Both the position numbers and the translations under genes were made by a program. From positions 1 through 12,977 of the forward strand of contig PCWC01000074.1 in NCBI GenBank assembly GCA_002787175.1: DNA of 12,977 bases, in the 5' to 3' direction. Positions 12,502 through 12,977 of this stretch are shown piece by piece (position 1 is the stretch's first letter; each line of letters begins with the position of its first letter). The notes below the pieces were generated by a model, which did not search any database, was not told the origin of the DNA, and was given only the letters and a program-made list of their open reading frames with translations. This DNA is from Parcubacteria group bacterium CG11_big_fil_rev_8_21_14_0_20_39_22. Lineage in GTDB: Bacteria > Patescibacteriota > Minisyncoccia > Phycocordibacterales > GCA-002787175.

Positions 12502-12681
12502 TCAGGACGGTCTCGCTTTGCGAGAACAAGGAGCCGAGCAAAACCTGCTCGTCACTTGGTAACCATTCCGTCTTGGGTGATATTGTTTACCACAAGTATC
12601 ACAAGTTTTGGTTACAGAAAGATCCTTATTTTCTAATTCAGGATCAATTACTTTTTTTATTTTAATATCTTTTGCCTTCAT
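12502..12681 (-). CDS. Small zinc-finger protein, 59 residues
   Basis: ATG at 12681 to TGA at 12502 gives 59 residues. After a charged N-terminal 25 residues comes KTCDTCGKQYHPRRNGYQVT, then SRFCSAPCSRKARPS. Cys27, Cys30, Cys48 and Cys52 form a C-x2-C-x17-C-x3-C set with the GK.Y.P and FCS..C.R.A wording of treble-clef zinc fingers often found beside or inside HNH nucleases and phage proteins. It should bind one zinc ion and probably nucleic acid. Its ATG lies 2 nt after the stop of the HNH-type gene, so the two are translationally coupled and may work together. The C-terminal codons include a TCTCGC/GCGAGA hairpin. Confidence 0.7.
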   Translation of the reverse strand: MKAKDIKIKKVIDPELENKDLSVTKTCDTCGKQYHPRRNGYQVTSRFCSAPCSRKARPS

Positions 12682-12683
12682 AA

Positions 12684-12926
12684 TTATTTTTTGAAAATAT
12701 TATCTCTGTGATAAATTAGATATTTTATTCTTTGCTGAACGTTTGGTATTTCATATTTTCTACCAGGAGCGAGATTTAACTTTTTCAAATTTAATGGCGA
12801 AATATATGGTGAAATCATTATTACTCCTTCGTCAGAAAAAGAAATAAATCCTTGGTCAAACATGCGATCATAAGTTGGGGTTAGTGCAAGTCCGTTATAC
12901 CCGAGTTCAAGAAATAATTGCAACAT
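12684..12926 (-). CDS. Truncated HNH-endonuclease-type protein, 80 residues
   Basis: Residues 10-40 read YNGLALTPTYDRMFDQGFIS then FSDEGVIMIS, the C-terminal half of an HNH_2-type domain ('NGL.L.PTYD.LFD.G.ISF.D.G'). The rest, SPLNLKKLNLAPGRKYEIP and so on, matches the tail usual for that family. The front half, including the AHI-type catalytic histidine and any metal-binding cysteines, is absent. In frame, only seven codons precede the ATG before a TGA. It is either a 5'-truncated pseudogene or a short protein still expressed: TATATT lies 7 nt before the ATG, and the zinc-finger gene follows 2 nt after its stop. Without the first motif, nuclease activity is unlikely unless the zinc-finger partner supplies it. 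Confidence 0.6.
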   Translation of the reverse strand: MLQLFLELGYNGLALTPTYDRMFDQGFISFSDEGVIMISPYISPLNLKKLNLAPGRKYEIPNVQQRIKYLIYHRDNIFKK

Positions 12927-12944
12927 CTCTAGTAATATAGAGAT

Positions 12945-12977
12945 ATGGCAAAATCATTAAAAAAATCCGAACGGCGC
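12945..12977 (+). CDS. Start of a plus-strand gene, cut by the window edge
   Basis: ATG at 12945 opens MAKSLKKSERR, basic and open to the edge (11 codons). On the plus strand TAATAT (12933-12938) lies 6 nt before the ATG, the same leaderless spacing as other genes here, and it overlaps the opposite-strand -10 of the HNH-type gene. The fragment is too short to name a family. Confidence 0.35.
   Translation, partial: MAKSLKKSERR

Noticed and set aside
1..12977. CRISPR array or cas genes
   Set aside because: No regularly spaced short repeats and no Cas-like protein were seen; the repeats present are two long copies.

Overview
The window looks like chromosomal DNA from an ultra-small Patescibacteria/CPR bacterium, most like Parcubacteria. 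This is inferred from the short core proteins, a very compact RF2 of 298 residues, the prfB-ftsE-ftsX order and A/T-rich starts that mostly lack a Shine-Dalgarno sequence. RF2 keeps the SPF and GGQ motifs, so UGA should be a stop and the standard bacterial code fits. No database search was possible.

Layout, left to right. (1) 1-1615: small minus-strand genes for a SWIB-domain protein, a GIY-YIG nuclease and a PhnB-like VOC protein, then a broken GIY-YIG remnant. (2) 1737-5721: an A/T-rich accessory island beside a tRNA-Gln(CUG) gene. It has an 80-bp inverted repeat (1967-2046 and 5379-5458) and, outside that, a two-part direct repeat (1737-1957 and 5475-5653) whose right copy runs into the tRNA 3' end. 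Another tRNA-Gln 3'-end copy lies at 5456-5473. Inside are a 39-residue basic protein, a LexA-like repressor fused to a DNA methyltransferase, and, convergent with it, an XRE regulator plus a 341-residue protein with DHH-phosphoesterase-like motifs. (3) 5753-6283: a possible structured small RNA or leader with a strong terminator, then a 76-residue protein of unknown function. (4) 6319-12188: housekeeping genes, all on the minus strand: galU, a probable ncRNA of about 270 nt with its own promoter and terminator, prfB, ftsE, ftsX and pyrG. (5) 12263-12977: a cloverleaf-like element, a coupled pair encoding a small zinc-finger protein and a truncated HNH-type protein, and the start of a divergent plus-strand ORF.

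How the parts may work together. The island resembles a restriction-modification or defence cassette. The fusion keeps the LexA Ala-Gly cleavage site and Ser/Lys dyad as well as the MTase catalytic and SAM-binding motifs. DNA damage could therefore cut the methyltransferase away from its DNA-binding domain and relieve autorepression. The convergent operon would then hold a controller protein and the matching effector. The architecture is read directly from the sequence; the function is inference.

Several genes have a -10-like hexamer 6-9 nt before the ATG, which suggests leaderless mRNAs and was used to choose starts for the VOC, LexA-MTase and prfB genes.
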